DNA from: Curtobacterium herbarum
GTDB lineage: Bacteria > Actinomycetota > Actinomycetes > Actinomycetales > Microbacteriaceae
DNA: 64,000 nt
Assembly (NCBI RefSeq): GCF_016907335.1
Contig: NZ_JAFBBT010000001.1
Coordinates: forward strand, 3,100,001-3,164,000
Direction: 5' to 3'
Both the position numbers and the translations under genes were made by a program. This document shows positions 44,779 to 54,171 of the stretch, piece by piece. Numbering within the stretch: the stretch's first letter is position 1; each line of letters starts with the position of its first letter. The notes beneath the pieces are model-generated. The model made no database searches and had not been told where the DNA came from. It was given only the letters and a program-made list of their open reading frames with translations.

Positions 44779-46164
44779 TCAGCCGCGGAGCAGCGGGGCG
44801 ATGCTCTCGACGGACCGTCGGGCGGCGGCCGTGGTGGACAGGAAGCCGACCAGGACGATCGCCGCACCGATGCCGACGACGATCCACCACATCGGGTGCG
44901 TGGCGACCGCGAACCCCGAGCCGACCGTCGCGACCGCACTGGCGCCGGTGACGGTGCCGGCGAGAGCGACACCGAGCGACACCCCGGTCTGCCGACTGGT
45001 GGAGGCGACGGCGGCAGCGGAACCGGACTGCGCTCGGGGCATGCCCGAGACGGCGGTGTTCGTGATCGGCGCGTTCACCATGCCGAACCCGAAGCCGAAC
45101 AACACGAACGCGGCCACGAGGACCCACATCGGCGTCGATGCCTGCACCGTGGTCAGGACCGCACCGGCCCCCGCGATCCCGATGCCCGCGAGGACGAGCG
45201 GCACGCGTGTCCCCACGGTGCCGATGAGTCGGCCGGAGATCGGCGACACGAGCATGGTCACCAGCGCGGACGGCAGGGTCCAGAGACCGGCCTGGAACGG
45301 GGTCATGCCCCGGACCTCCTGCAGGTAGAGCGCGCTGAGGAAGAGGAAGGCACCGTTCGCGCCGAACGCCACGAGTGCGGTGCCGACGGCGGAGGAGAAC
45401 GGGATGCTCCGGAAGAACCGGAGGTCGATGAGGGGTTCGGCGGTGCGCCCCTCGACGACCACGAGGGCCACGAGCGCCGCGGCCGCCAGGACGAACAGTC
45501 CGAGGGCGCCCGGCGACACCCAGCCCAGACGCGGCCCCTCGATGAGCCCGCCGACCAGGCTCGCGAGCAGGACGATGACGATGCCCTGGCCGAGCGGGTC
45601 GAGCTTCCGGGGCTTCGGCGAGCGGGACTCCGGGACGAACAGGAACGTCAGGACGACCGCGGCGATGCCGATCGGGACGTTGATGAGGAAGATCGCCCGC
45701 CAGCCGACGGTGTCCGTCAACGCGCCGCCGACCAACGGCCCGACACCCAGCGAGACGCCGACGACGGCACCCCAGACGCCGACCGCGCGGGCCCGCTCCC
45801 GGGCGTCGTCGAACGTCGCCGTGATGATGCTCATCGCGACCGGGTTCATCATCGACCCGCCGACGGCCTGGACCATGCGGAAGACGACGAGCCAGCCGAC
45901 GCTCGGCGCGAGCGAACACAGCAGGGAGCCGGCCGTGAACAGCGCGAGGCCGACCTGGAACGTGGTGCGTCGTCCGATGCGGTCCGCGGTGGACCCGGAC
46001 AGCAGCAGCAGGCTGGCCAGGACGAGCGTGTAGGCGTCGATCGTCCACTGCAGCCCGGAGATCGTGCTGTGCAGTTCGCGGCCGATCGACGGCAGCGCCA
46101 CGTTCACCACGGTCGCGTCCATCGAGACGATGAACAGGCTCATGCAGCAGACGGCGAGGATCAC
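44779..46164 (-). CDS. DHA2 (EmrB/QacA) multidrug MFS transporter
   Basis: 461 aa, fourteen TM helices. FIVSMDATVVNVALPSIGREL, STADRIGRRTTFQ (motif A) and GVWGAVVGVSLGVGPLVGGAL (motif C of antiporters) are clear. GTG 46164 is the only start codon after the in-frame stop, so the N-terminus is a little short compared with relatives. Drug efflux by proton antiport is family knowledge. Confidence 0.88.
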   Translation of the reverse strand: MILAVCCMSLFIVSMDATVVNVALPSIGRELHSTISGLQWTIDAYTLVLASLLLLSGSTADRIGRRTTFQVGLALFTAGSLLCSLAPSVGWLVVFRMVQAVGGSMMNPVAMSIITATFDDARERARAVGVWGAVVGVSLGVGPLVGGALTDTVGWRAIFLINVPIGIAAVVLTFLFVPESRSPKPRKLDPLGQGIVIVLLASLVGGLIEGPRLGWVSPGALGLFVLAAAALVALVVVEGRTAEPLIDLRFFRSIPFSSAVGTALVAFGANGAFLFLSALYLQEVRGMTPFQAGLWTLPSALVTMLVSPISGRLIGTVGTRVPLVLAGIGIAGAGAVLTTVQASTPMWVLVAAFVLFGFGFGMVNAPITNTAVSGMPRAQSGSAAAVASTSRQTGVSLGVALAGTVTGASAVATVGSGFAVATHPMWWIVVGIGAAIVLVGFLSTTAAARRSVESIAPLLRG

Positions 46165-46249
46165 GTACCGGTGGCGGTACCGAGCCGGGAGGCTCGGGTC
46201 ACCCTGCTCGGGTCGGTGCGGCCCCGACGTGGCTCGTCGGGTCGCGGGC

Positions 46250-46513
46250 TCAGTGGAAGCCGTCGTCGTCTCCTCGTCCGGGGGTGTCGTGTCCGCCGAG
46301 CATGTCGTTGTCGTCCTGGTCGGAGGTCGCGGTCAGCTGGAGCATGGCCATCACCACGACCACCACCACGAAGCTGACGCCGAGGAAGACCAGCGAGAGC
46401 GTGAGTTCACGTGTCGACATCAGCACGACGAGCCCGACGACGACCGCGATCACCGCGGAGATCCCGAGGAGCTCGGCCGGACGCAGACGGTCGCGGCGGG
46501 TGGGGGTGCTCAT
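46250..46513 (-). CDS. small two-TM membrane protein, unknown
   Basis: 87 aa. Basic start (STPTRRDRLRPAELLG), two TM helices (about 15-33, 38-60) and an acidic tail with GHDTPGRGDDDGFH. Start ATG overlaps the stop of the DUF308-like gene (ATGA), giving good support for being a real coupled gene. No family recognised. Confidence 0.75.
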   Translation of the reverse strand: MSTPTRRDRLRPAELLGISAVIAVVVGLVVLMSTRELTLSLVFLGVSFVVVVVVMAMLQLTATSDQDDNDMLGGHDTPGRGDDDGFH

Positions 46514-47151
46514 GCGTGTGGTGCTCCGTCCGGGGTGGCCGCCGGGGCAGCCGTTCCCCACTTGTGCGAGAGGCCGGCGATCAGGTGGAAGACCGCCGCG
46601 ATGGCGAGGTAGGCGCCGAGGAGCCCGACCAGGACGATCGACGCGTCGAGGGTGCCGGTCACCTTCTCCACCCCGCCGAGCTGCTGCGAGTAGTCCGGCG
46701 GCGTCAAGAGGAACGCGATCGCGAGCAGCAGGGTGAGGCCGCCGATCGTCGTCCAGTCTCGGGCGAACGGCGAGCGCCGGCGGGCCCGCACACCCTGTGA
46801 CAGTTCGAGTGCGCCGGTCAGGAGGGCGAACGCCACGACGAGGGTGATGAAGGCCGGGAGCCCGAGTCCGGTGCACGCGAGTGCGGCGACACCGGCGACG
46901 ATCGAGAGCACTGCCTGCACCAGGCCGGAGCGCCGCGAGCGGTCGTCACCGGGGAGCCGGGATGCACTGCCCCAGGCGAGGGCCGCGCCGTCGACGAGGG
47001 CGAAGACCCCGAACAGCACCAGGCCGAAGCCGGCGGAGTGGTTCGGGGAGAACGTGATCACCATCGCGATCACGGCGGCCGGGACGGCCCGGAGGACCGG
47101 GACCGGCCAGTACCGTGCTCGCTGCGCGGCGTCGTCCACGGAGTGGGACAC
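46510..47151 (-). CDS. HdeD/DUF308-like membrane protein
   Basis: 213 aa, about six TM helices in three hairpins (SPNHSAGFGLVLFGVFALVDGAALAW, LVQAVLSIVAGVAALACTG, GLTLLLAIAFLLTP), the layout of HdeD-like DUF308 proteins. GTG 47151 has AGAGAGG 6 nt upstream. In operon with the 87-aa protein. Function unknown. Confidence 0.78.
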   Translation of the reverse strand: MSHSVDDAAQRARYWPVPVLRAVPAAVIAMVITFSPNHSAGFGLVLFGVFALVDGAALAWGSASRLPGDDRSRRSGLVQAVLSIVAGVAALACTGLGLPAFITLVVAFALLTGALELSQGVRARRRSPFARDWTTIGGLTLLLAIAFLLTPPDYSQQLGGVEKVTGTLDASIVLVGLLGAYLAIAAVFHLIAGLSHKWGTAAPAATPDGAPHA

Positions 47152-47232
47152 GGGACCTCTCTCGGGCTGTCGGTTCGTACGGTCGATCCTACCGCCGCCG
47201 ATGTGGACACCCGTCCGGCAGCGGGACCGCCA

Positions 47233-47259
47233 GCGGGGTGGGCTGTCCGCCCACCCCGC
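47233..47259. terminator. terminator after wall protein gene
   Basis: Perfect 11-bp stem GCGGGGTGGGC with 5-nt loop, 7 bp past the stop of 47267-49513 on the reverse strand. Confidence 0.7.
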
Positions 47260-47266
47260 CCGGCGA

Positions 47267-49513
47267 CTACCCCGGTCCGGGTCGCTCGCCCAGCTCGGCG
47301 AACAGACTCGACACGGTGCACCGCCCCGACGTGGCGAGCCGGCCCGATGTGGCGAGCTGGCCCGATCCGTCGCACCGGCCCGACCCGTCGCACTGCCCGG
47401 ATCCGTCGCACTGCTCGGACTCGGCGTACCGGTCCGTTCCGTCACCGTGCTGCACCCCGGCGGGGTCCGCTCCGGTCGCGGTCCGACGGCGGCGCATCCA
47501 CACGGTCGCCCCGGTGCCGATCAGCACGAGCGCGGCGAGCCCGGTGAGTGCGAGGCCCTGCACGCCGGTGTAGGCCAGCGCTCCCGACCGCGGTGGTGCG
47601 GCGTTCCTCGGGCCGGTGTCCGCCGGGGGCGGGTCGCTCGGTCCGCCGGGGCCGGGGACCGCGCCCGGCACCGTACCGGCACCCGGAGTCGGCGTCGCGT
47701 CCGGCGCGTCCGTGCCCCCCGTGTCCCCGGGCTCGCCAGGCCCACCCGGGTCGCCGGGGTCGCCGGGGTCGCCCGGGTCACCGGTGTCCCCGGGTTCGCC
47801 CGGGTCTCCAGGGTCACCAGGGTCACCAGGGTCACCAGGGTCGACCACCTGGATCGGCACCTCCGGCGACTCCTCACCGCCGTCGGGGTCCGTGGGCGAG
47901 GTCGCCGTCGCCACGTTCACCACGTCCGAGCCGTCACCCGAGTACGTCGGGTCGAGCCGTGCCCGGAACCGGAAGGCGTGCTCCTGCCCGGGCTCCAGGT
48001 CCCCGCCGCCGCTGCAGGTGACCCGCTGCGCCGCGGCCGTGCACGTGCCGTCCGCACCGTCCGGAGCACCGGGGCCCACGAACTCGAGCTGCGCCGGCAG
48101 GTCGTCGACCGCACCGACGTCCCGCGCGGTCGACGGGCCGGCGTTCCGTGCCGTGATCGTGTACTCGACCTCGTCGCCGGGCGCGACCTGGTCGGGGGTC
48201 ACGCTCTTGCCGGTCCTCACCTGCGCGATCGCGGTCACGGGTGCCGCAGCCCGGGAGGTGTTGTCCGCCGGGTTCGTGTCCGACAACCCGGGTGCGGCGT
48301 CGATCCGCGCCGTGCTGTCGATCTGGCCGGAGGCTCCCAGATCGAGCAGTCCTTCGATCGTGAACGTCGCCGCCGCACCGCGCTCGAGCCCGACCGCGGT
48401 GGCGACGTCGCCGGTACCGGAGGCCTCGCGACAGGTCGACGGACCCGGCACGCTGCACGTCCACCGCACGTCCCGCAGCTGGTCGGGGACGTCGACCGTG
48501 ACCGCGCTCGGGTCGGACGCGTTGACGCCGACGTTCGACGCGGTGACGGTGTAGCGGACGCGGTCCCCGGCGACGACCGGCGGCAGGTCGTGCTCGATGC
48601 GGAGGTCCGCGGGTGCCGCCACCCGCAGCGCGTCGATCTCGTGCGCGCTGCGCAACGACCCGGTGCCCGCGGTGAAGCCCAGGCGCAGGGTCTTCGGCAG
48701 CGGTGCCTGGCCCGGGCCCTGCAGCTGCACGTGGTCGAGCACGGTCCGGAGCGCCCCGCCCGCAGAGGACAGCTGGACGGTGAGGGTCAGACCGTCGTCC
48801 CCGGGTTGCAGGACGACGTGGACCTTCCGTGTCGTCGGTGAGCCGGTCGCCACGCCACCGCCGACGACGGCGTGCTGCACGAAGCGGTACCCGGTCAGCC
48901 CGTTGCCGGACCCGCGGACGGTCACGGTGTCCGGGGTGCGCCCGGGGCCGCTGTCGTTGAACGGCAGCGAGAAGTTGCCGTACTGGTCGAGCGCCACCGC
49001 CGCGAACGCGCCCGGGAGACCGGGCAGCGTGCAGGTGGACGACCCCTGGTTGCGATCGGAGCGACACGAGTACCCGAGCGCCGACCCGTAGGCGCCGACC
49101 CCGGGTGCGACGGAACCGTCCGACAGTGACAGGAGCAGGCCGTCCGCCCCGTTGTCGTCCGGCGTGTACATCGCGTAGTCGAACTCGATGTCGAGCCCGC
49201 GGTCGGACGGGAACGCGTCGTCCATCGCCCACGCGCCGGCCGCGTTGTTGACGGCGTCCGTCAGCCGGAGCCGACCGCCGACGATGTGCGCGTCACCGCT
49301 CAGGGTGCCGCCGTCGGCGGTGGCGAACCCGGTCGAGAACGGGAAGCCGAGGTCGTCCGCGGCGGCGGGCCCGTCGGCGCCGAGCGGGGTCGCCGTGGCC
49401 AGGACGACGGCGACCGCGGCACCGGCGGCCCACCGCCGGAGCCCGCGCCGGCCAGGAGGGGCGGGGCGGGTCGAGACGGGCGGTGGACCGGTGCGCTTGC
49501 TGTCATGTGTCAT
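47267..49513 (-). CDS. cell-wall-anchored DUF11 repeat protein with lectin-like domain
   Basis: 748 aa. Signal peptide (about 27-50), an L-type-lectin-like domain (FSTGFATADGGTLSGDAHIVGGRLRLTDA, DDNGADGLLLSLSDGS), two DUF11 repeats (PVVAGDRVRYTVTASNVGVN; DQVAPGDEVEYTITARNAGPS), a GDPGDP-rich stalk, and a sortase motif LAYTG followed by a TM helix and RRRR. Unusually ~60 more residues follow, with five 5-residue repeats (CDGSG, LATSG). ATG 49513 gives a proper signal peptide; upstream frames are not coding-like. Sugar binding is inference from the fold. Confidence 0.82.
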   Translation of the reverse strand: MTHDSKRTGPPPVSTRPAPPGRRGLRRWAAGAAVAVVLATATPLGADGPAAADDLGFPFSTGFATADGGTLSGDAHIVGGRLRLTDAVNNAAGAWAMDDAFPSDRGLDIEFDYAMYTPDDNGADGLLLSLSDGSVAPGVGAYGSALGYSCRSDRNQGSSTCTLPGLPGAFAAVALDQYGNFSLPFNDSGPGRTPDTVTVRGSGNGLTGYRFVQHAVVGGGVATGSPTTRKVHVVLQPGDDGLTLTVQLSSAGGALRTVLDHVQLQGPGQAPLPKTLRLGFTAGTGSLRSAHEIDALRVAAPADLRIEHDLPPVVAGDRVRYTVTASNVGVNASDPSAVTVDVPDQLRDVRWTCSVPGPSTCREASGTGDVATAVGLERGAAATFTIEGLLDLGASGQIDSTARIDAAPGLSDTNPADNTSRAAAPVTAIAQVRTGKSVTPDQVAPGDEVEYTITARNAGPSTARDVGAVDDLPAQLEFVGPGAPDGADGTCTAAAQRVTCSGGGDLEPGQEHAFRFRARLDPTYSGDGSDVVNVATATSPTDPDGGEESPEVPIQVVDPGDPGDPGDPGDPGEPGDTGDPGDPGDPGDPGGPGEPGDTGGTDAPDATPTPGAGTVPGAVPGPGGPSDPPPADTGPRNAAPPRSGALAYTGVQGLALTGLAALVLIGTGATVWMRRRRTATGADPAGVQHGDGTDRYAESEQCDGSGQCDGSGRCDGSGQLATSGRLATSGRCTVSSLFAELGERPGPG

Positions 49514-49632
49514 GCCACGATGGTGGCGACCGGGCCACGCACGTGGAGGCCGACGACGCCGACCTGTGGAGCGATGCCCCGAGCCTCCAGACTGTGCAGG
49601 ACGACCAAGGGCAGAACGGCCAGACGCAGGAC

Positions 49633-49657
49633 GGCCCGGGGCAGGACGCCCCGGGCC
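49633..49657. terminator. terminator after alpha-glucosidase gene
   Basis: Perfect 10-bp stem GGCCCGGGGC / GCCCCGGGCC, 5-nt loop, 14 bp past the GH13 stop on the reverse strand. Confidence 0.7.
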
Positions 49658-49671
49658 GCCGTGCCGAGCGG

Positions 49672-51312
49672 CTACGCCACCCAGACCGTCGTGTACCCCG
49701 GCAGCTCCCCGTCCGGCAACGGTGCCGACGTCACGACGACCGCCCCCTCGGGCATCGGGACCGACCCGGCACCGAAGTTCGTGTACGACCGCCATCCGTC
49801 GTGCCGCGCGAACGCGACCACCTCGGGCGACGCCGTCTGGATCCACTCGAGCTCCTCGCCCTGCTGCAGGCGCCGACGGGCGGACAGTGCCTCGCGGTAG
49901 AACGACAGCGTGGAACCGGGCACGCGGTCCTCGGCCTCGACGCTCGACGCGCCGAAGTCCGACGGCTGCGGCAGGTGCGGCGCGGCGTCACCGAAGCCGA
50001 ACGACGGCCCGGACTCGGTCCACGGGATCGGCACGCGGCAGCCGTCCCGGCCCTTGACCGTGTGCCCGGTGCGGAGCCACTTCGGGTCCTGCAGCTGGTC
50101 GTGCGGGATCGCGGGGGCCTCGTGCAGCCCGAGTTCCTCACCCTGGTAGACGTACGACGAGCCCGGCAGCGCGAGGACGAGCAGGGTCGCCGCCCGCGCG
50201 CGTCGGAGGCCGCCCTCGCGGTCGAGCGGCGGGGTCTGTCCGTCGGTCATCAGCCACTCGTCGGTGTCGGTGCCGTCCGGCAGGCCGTACCGGGTGGCGT
50301 GCCGGACGACGTCGTGGTTCGACAGCACCCAGGTGCTCGATCCGCCGGAGGCCTGTGCGCCGTCGAGGTTCTGCGCGATGAGGGTGCGGAACGCGGTGGC
50401 GTCGAACGGCGCCTCGAGCAGGTCGAAGTTGAACGCCTGCCCGAGCTCGGTGGGCCGTGCGTAGAGGACCCGGCGGGGTGCCGGCGCCCAGGCCTCGGCG
50501 ATCGCGGCGCGGGGCGGCGAGTAGCTGTCGAGCACCTTCCGCCAGGCGGCGAAGATCTCGTGCACCTCGTCGCGGTCGTACAGCGGGTCCGAGCCGTCGA
50601 GCGGCAGGTCCTGCTCGTTCGAGGGGCGGTACGGCTCCGACAGGTCCTTCGCGAGCCCGTGCGCGACGTCCACGCGGAACCCGTCGACACCGCGGTCCGA
50701 CCAGAAGCGCAGGGTGTGCTCGAAGTCCTGGTGGACCTCCGGGTTCGTCCAGTCCAGGTCGGGCTGCTCCGGCGCGAACAGGTGCAGGTACCACTGGCCG
50801 TCCGGCACCCGGGTCCAGGCGCTGCCACCGAAGTTCGACACCCAGTCGCTGGGCGGCTGCGCTCCGTCGGGCCCGGAACCCTCGCGGAAGACGTACCGGG
50901 CGCGCTCCGGCGAACCGGGGGCCGCGGCGAGCGCGGCGCGGAACCACTCGTGCTGGTCCGACGTGTGGTTCGGCACCAGGTCGACGACGACGCGCAGGTC
51001 GTGCTCGTGTGCGGCGTGGATGAGCTCGTCGATCCGGTCGAGCGATCCGAGCTTGGGGTCGACGTCCCGGTAGTCGGCGACGTCGTACCCGCCGTCGGCG
51101 AGGGGCGAGGGGTAGAACGGCGACAGCCAGATCGCGTCGACACCGAGCTCGGACAGGTACGGCACCCGGCTGGTGACACCGGCGATGTCGCCGATGCCGT
51201 CCGCGTCGGAGTCCGCGAAGCTGCGCGGGTAGACCTGGTAGACGACGGCCTGCCGCCACCAGTTCGGGTCGGGGGTGCGGGGCGTGTCGCTCGGCGTGTG
51301 TCTGGGGGTCAC
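49672..51312 (-). CDS. GH13 alpha-glucosidase / oligo-1,6-glucosidase
   Basis: 546 aa. GH13 regions: DLVPNHTS, GFRVDVAHG with nucleophile Asp215, AIAEAW with acid/base Glu273, and LSNHD with Asp334; QVYPRSFADSDADGIGDIAGV is typical of alpha-glucosidases and QPDLDWTNPEV of exo-acting members. No signal peptide, so it acts on imported oligosaccharides in the cytoplasm. GTG 51312 has TAGTGT 7 nt upstream. No sugar transporter is adjacent. Confidence 0.92.
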   Translation of the reverse strand: MTPRHTPSDTPRTPDPNWWRQAVVYQVYPRSFADSDADGIGDIAGVTSRVPYLSELGVDAIWLSPFYPSPLADGGYDVADYRDVDPKLGSLDRIDELIHAAHEHDLRVVVDLVPNHTSDQHEWFRAALAAAPGSPERARYVFREGSGPDGAQPPSDWVSNFGGSAWTRVPDGQWYLHLFAPEQPDLDWTNPEVHQDFEHTLRFWSDRGVDGFRVDVAHGLAKDLSEPYRPSNEQDLPLDGSDPLYDRDEVHEIFAAWRKVLDSYSPPRAAIAEAWAPAPRRVLYARPTELGQAFNFDLLEAPFDATAFRTLIAQNLDGAQASGGSSTWVLSNHDVVRHATRYGLPDGTDTDEWLMTDGQTPPLDREGGLRRARAATLLVLALPGSSYVYQGEELGLHEAPAIPHDQLQDPKWLRTGHTVKGRDGCRVPIPWTESGPSFGFGDAAPHLPQPSDFGASSVEAEDRVPGSTLSFYREALSARRRLQQGEELEWIQTASPEVVAFARHDGWRSYTNFGAGSVPMPEGAVVVTSAPLPDGELPGYTTVWVA

Positions 51313-51401
51313 CTGGCCGACACTACCGACGCCTGCTCCGCATGCCGGGAGGCCCGTGACACGCCCGCCTCGTCGGCGGGGGAATCCGACGCCCGAGCGA
51401 T

Positions 51402-51419
51402 TGGTTGTCGCTGAAACCA
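51402..51419. promoter_or_regulatory. inverted repeat before FMN reductase
   Basis: TGGTT-N8-AACCA lies 22 bp before ATG 51441, in the divergent gap. Possible operator; the binding protein is unknown, MarR at 52185 being a candidate. Confidence 0.35.
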
Positions 51420-51440
51420 TCACTGTCAGGAAGGAACGCC

Positions 51441-51998
51441 ATGACCCAGATCATCGCCCTCGTGGGCAGTCTCCGCGCCGGATCCATCAACCGCCAGCTC
51501 ACCGAAGCCGCCGCCCAGCACGCACCGGAGGGCATCGAGCTCTCGGTCTTCGACGGCATCGTGGACCTGCCCTTCTACAACGAGGACATCGACGGCGACA
51601 CCCCGCCGGAGGCCGCGGTCGCGTTCCGCCAGGCCCTCGCCGACGCCGACGGCGTCCTGCTCGTCACCCCCGAGTACAACGGCACGATGCCGGCCGTGCT
51701 GAAGAACGCGCTCGACTGGGCCTCCCGTCCGTTCGGTGCGTCGCCGCTCTCCGGCAAGCCGCTCGCCGTCATCGGTTCGGCGTTCGGCCAGTACGGCGGC
51801 GTCTGGGCACACGACGACGCCCGCAAGGCCGCCGGCATCGCGGGTGCGAAGGTCCTGGAGGACGTCAAGGTCGCGATCCCGCAGTCCGTGGTCCGCTTCG
51901 CCGAGAAGCACCCGCGCGAGGACGAAGAGGTCGTCGGCCTCGTCCGCGGCGCCCTGACCGCGCTCGCCGACGCCGCTGCCGAGCCAGTCGCCGCGTAG
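51441..51998 (+). CDS. NADPH-dependent FMN reductase / quinone reductase
   Basis: 185 aa flavodoxin-like reductase (azoreductase/ChrR type). Phosphate-binding GSLRAGSINRQL and PEYNGTMPAVLKNALDWASRP are the family signatures, GSAFGQYGG the third loop. Reduces quinones, azo compounds or FMN, protecting from redox cycling. AAGGAACGCC precedes ATG. The stop lies in a short direct repeat (GTCGCCGCGTAGCGAC twice). Confidence 0.9.
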   Translation: MTQIIALVGSLRAGSINRQLTEAAAQHAPEGIELSVFDGIVDLPFYNEDIDGDTPPEAAVAFRQALADADGVLLVTPEYNGTMPAVLKNALDWASRPFGASPLSGKPLAVIGSAFGQYGGVWAHDDARKAAGIAGAKVLEDVKVAIPQSVVRFAEKHPREDEEVVGLVRGALTALADAAAEPVAA

Positions 51999-52065
51999 CG
52001 ACGCCCGTCGCCGCGTAGCGACACCCGCCGTCGCGTCGGGCCCGAACCGACACGACCCGGCCGAT

Positions 52066-52113
52066 GACGGACGGGAGGCGCGCCACCAGCGGGTGGGGCG
52101 CCTCCCGTCCGTC
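52066..52113. terminator. long palindrome after FMN reductase
   Basis: 22-base arms (GACGGACGGGAGGCGC...) with one mismatch and AGCG loop; member of the GGGAGGC family, here with GCGC instead of CCCG in the arm. Confidence 0.7.
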
Positions 52114-52184
52114 GTCCCCACGGGACTGCGCGGAGTGACCAGACCGCTCGACAGCCCCGGTACCGGACGGATTACCATCGTCGG

Positions 52185-52700
52185 ATGACGACGCAGGACC
52201 TCGCGGAGCCGTCCGGCTCCTGGTACCCGGACGACGACGCCACCCGGCGTGGTGTCGCCGTGTTGCACGCCCTGCGTCGCTACCGCGCCTCCGAGACGGC
52301 GATGCGTCGCCGCACCCGCGACTCGATGGGGATGGGCGAGACCGACCTGCTGGCCGTCCGCCACCTGCTGCAGGCGCAGCGCGCCGGGCGATCGGTCAGC
52401 CCGAAGGACCTGGCGGCGTACCTCCGGATCTCGTCGGCCTCGACGACGATCCTGGTCGACCGCCTGGCGAAGAGCGGCCACGTCCGTCGTGAGCCGCACC
52501 CGACCGACCGCCGCGGGCTGGTCATCGTGCCGACCGTGGAGACCGACGCCGAGGTCCGGGCCACGCTCGGCACCATGCACCGCCGCATGATGCAGATCGC
52601 CGAGGGCCTGTCGGCGCCCGACGCCCGGGTCGTCGCCGTGTTCCTCGAGCAGATGCGCGTCGCCGTCGACCAGGTCGACCCGCCCGTCGTCGCCGGCTGA
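52185..52700 (+). CDS. MarR family regulator
   Basis: 171 aa. Winged helix: ETDLLAVRHLLQAQRAGRSVSPKDLAAYLRISSASTTILVDRLAKSGHVRREPHPTDRRGLVIVPT, matching MarR recognition helix and wing. TACCAT (52173-52178) lies 6 nt before ATG, no Shine-Dalgarno. Between the quinone reductase and dps, so a redox or phenolic-stress role is plausible but unproven. Confidence 0.9.
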   Translation: MTTQDLAEPSGSWYPDDDATRRGVAVLHALRRYRASETAMRRRTRDSMGMGETDLLAVRHLLQAQRAGRSVSPKDLAAYLRISSASTTILVDRLAKSGHVRREPHPTDRRGLVIVPTVETDAEVRATLGTMHRRMMQIAEGLSAPDARVVAVFLEQMRVAVDQVDPPVVAG

Positions 52701-52838
52701 CGGACCGACCTCCGCGCCCGGGGGACGCTTCCTCGACACCCACTGGGAACGCCGCACCGCCGAGCGCGTAGACCGGAAGGGTCAGGCCAGTAAGAGGTCC
52801 GGCCCGTCACGGGCCAGTCCCGCGAAGAAGGAGTCGTC

Positions 52839-53345
52839 ATGCACGCATCGGACAAGCTCGCCGCCAACATGCAGAAGGTCCTCGTCGACCTGATCGACCT
52901 GCACCTGCAGGGCAAGCAGGCCCACTGGAACATCCTCGGCACCAACTTCCGCGACCTCCACCTGCAGCTCGACGAGATCGTCGACGCCGCCCGAGAGTTC
53001 GCCGACGACACCGCGGAGCGCATGCGTGCGCTCTACGCCGTGCCGGACGGCCGCTCGGCGACGGTCGCCGCGACCAGCCACCTCGACGCGTTCCCCGAGG
53101 GCGAGGTCGCCACGCACGACGCCATCGACCTGGTGACCCTCCGCCTGTACCAGGCCACCGGCACCATGCGCGACGTGCACGACGAGGTCGACGACGAGGA
53201 CCCGACGACCGCGGACCTGCTCCACGGCTTCATCGAGCGTCTCGAGCAGCTCGCCTGGATGGTGTCCGCCGAGAACCGCACGCCCCGCACGCCGCTCGCC
53301 GCCGCGACCAGCCCGGCGACCGCCGAAGCGTCCGCCCACTCCTGA
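52839..53345 (+). CDS. dps: Dps ferritin-like DNA protection protein
   Basis: 168 aa. Ferroxidase motif KQAHWNILGTNFRDLHLQLDEIVDAAREFADDTAERM with the intersubunit His and Asp/Glu ligands; four-helix bundle and dodecamer expected. A disordered Ala/Thr/Pro C-terminus follows. Oxidises Fe2+ with H2O2 and shields DNA. AAGGAG 6 nt before ATG. First of three closely spaced genes (14 bp and 11 bp gaps). A GGCCCG-TCA-CGGGCC inverted repeat at 52801-52815 precedes it. Confidence 0.95.
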   Translation: MHASDKLAANMQKVLVDLIDLHLQGKQAHWNILGTNFRDLHLQLDEIVDAAREFADDTAERMRALYAVPDGRSATVAATSHLDAFPEGEVATHDAIDLVTLRLYQATGTMRDVHDEVDDEDPTTADLLHGFIERLEQLAWMVSAENRTPRTPLAAATSPATAEASAHS

Positions 53346-53359
53346 GCCGCGGGTCGCAC

Positions 53360-54160
53360 GTGGACCTCGGGATCCAGGGCAAGACCGCGCTCGTCTTCGG
53401 TGGTGACTCCGGCATCGGCTGGAACACGGCGCGCATCCTCCTCGCCGAGGGTGCCACCGTGGTCGTCACCGACCTCGACCAGAGCCGTCTCGACACCAGC
53501 GCCGACCAGCTCGAGGCGCCGATCGGCAAGCTGCACGCCTTCGCGGCCGACGTCCGCAGCGCCGAGAGCCTCGCCGCCCTGCACGAGAAGGTGCGGGAGG
53601 CCGTCGGTGAGATCGACATCCTGGTGCAGTCCTCGGGCGTCACGGGCGCCCAGGGCATGTTCCACGAGATCGACGAGGCCGGCTGGCAGGAGACGCTCGA
53701 CGTCGACCTGATGGGCCCGGTCCGCATCACCCGCGAGTTCATCGCGGACCTGCGGAACGGCGGCTGGGGTCGGATCGTCTACCTGGTGTCCGAGGACGCC
53801 TCGCAGCCGTACGACGACGAACTGCCCTACTGCGCCGCGAAGGCCGGGGTGCTCTCGTTCGCGAAGGGCCTGTCGCGCTCGTACGCGAAGGAGGGGCTGC
53901 TGGTGAACACGGTCTCCCCCGCGTTCATCCACACCCCGATGACCGACGCGATGATGGACAAGCGGTCGAAGCAGCTCGGCACCTCGTTCGACGAGGCGAT
54001 CACGAGCTTCCTCGACGAGCAGCGCCCCTACATGGAACTCAAGCGACGCGGTGAGCCGGAAGAGGTCGCGAACGTCGTCGCGTTCCTCTGCTCGGAACTC
54101 GCCAGCTTCGTGAACGGCTCGAACTACCGGGTCGACTCCGGCTCGGTCGCCACCATCTGA
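53360..54160 (+). CDS. SDR family oxidoreductase
   Basis: 266 aa short-chain dehydrogenase. Cofactor loop FGGDSGIGWNTA (the TGxxxGIG position), QSSGVTGAQG for NNAG, catalytic Ser in VYLVSEDAS and YCAAK as YxxxK; GSNYRVDSG near the end is typical. NADH or NADPH preference: acidic TDLDQ after strand 2 suggests NAD. Start GTG 53360, 14 bp after dps. Substrate unknown. Confidence 0.9.
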   Translation: MDLGIQGKTALVFGGDSGIGWNTARILLAEGATVVVTDLDQSRLDTSADQLEAPIGKLHAFAADVRSAESLAALHEKVREAVGEIDILVQSSGVTGAQGMFHEIDEAGWQETLDVDLMGPVRITREFIADLRNGGWGRIVYLVSEDASQPYDDELPYCAAKAGVLSFAKGLSRSYAKEGLLVNTVSPAFIHTPMTDAMMDKRSKQLGTSFDEAITSFLDEQRPYMELKRRGEPEEVANVVAFLCSELASFVNGSNYRVDSGSVATI

Positions 54161-54171
54161 CGGAGGAAACC

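Noticed and set aside
46165..46249. Longer N-terminus for the DHA2 transporter
   Set aside because: An in-frame TGA closes the frame and no start codon lies between it and GTG 46164.
47267..49846. Longer form of the wall protein starting near 49846
   Set aside because: Would bury the signal peptide more than 110 residues deep and run through noncoding sequence and the GH13 3' end.
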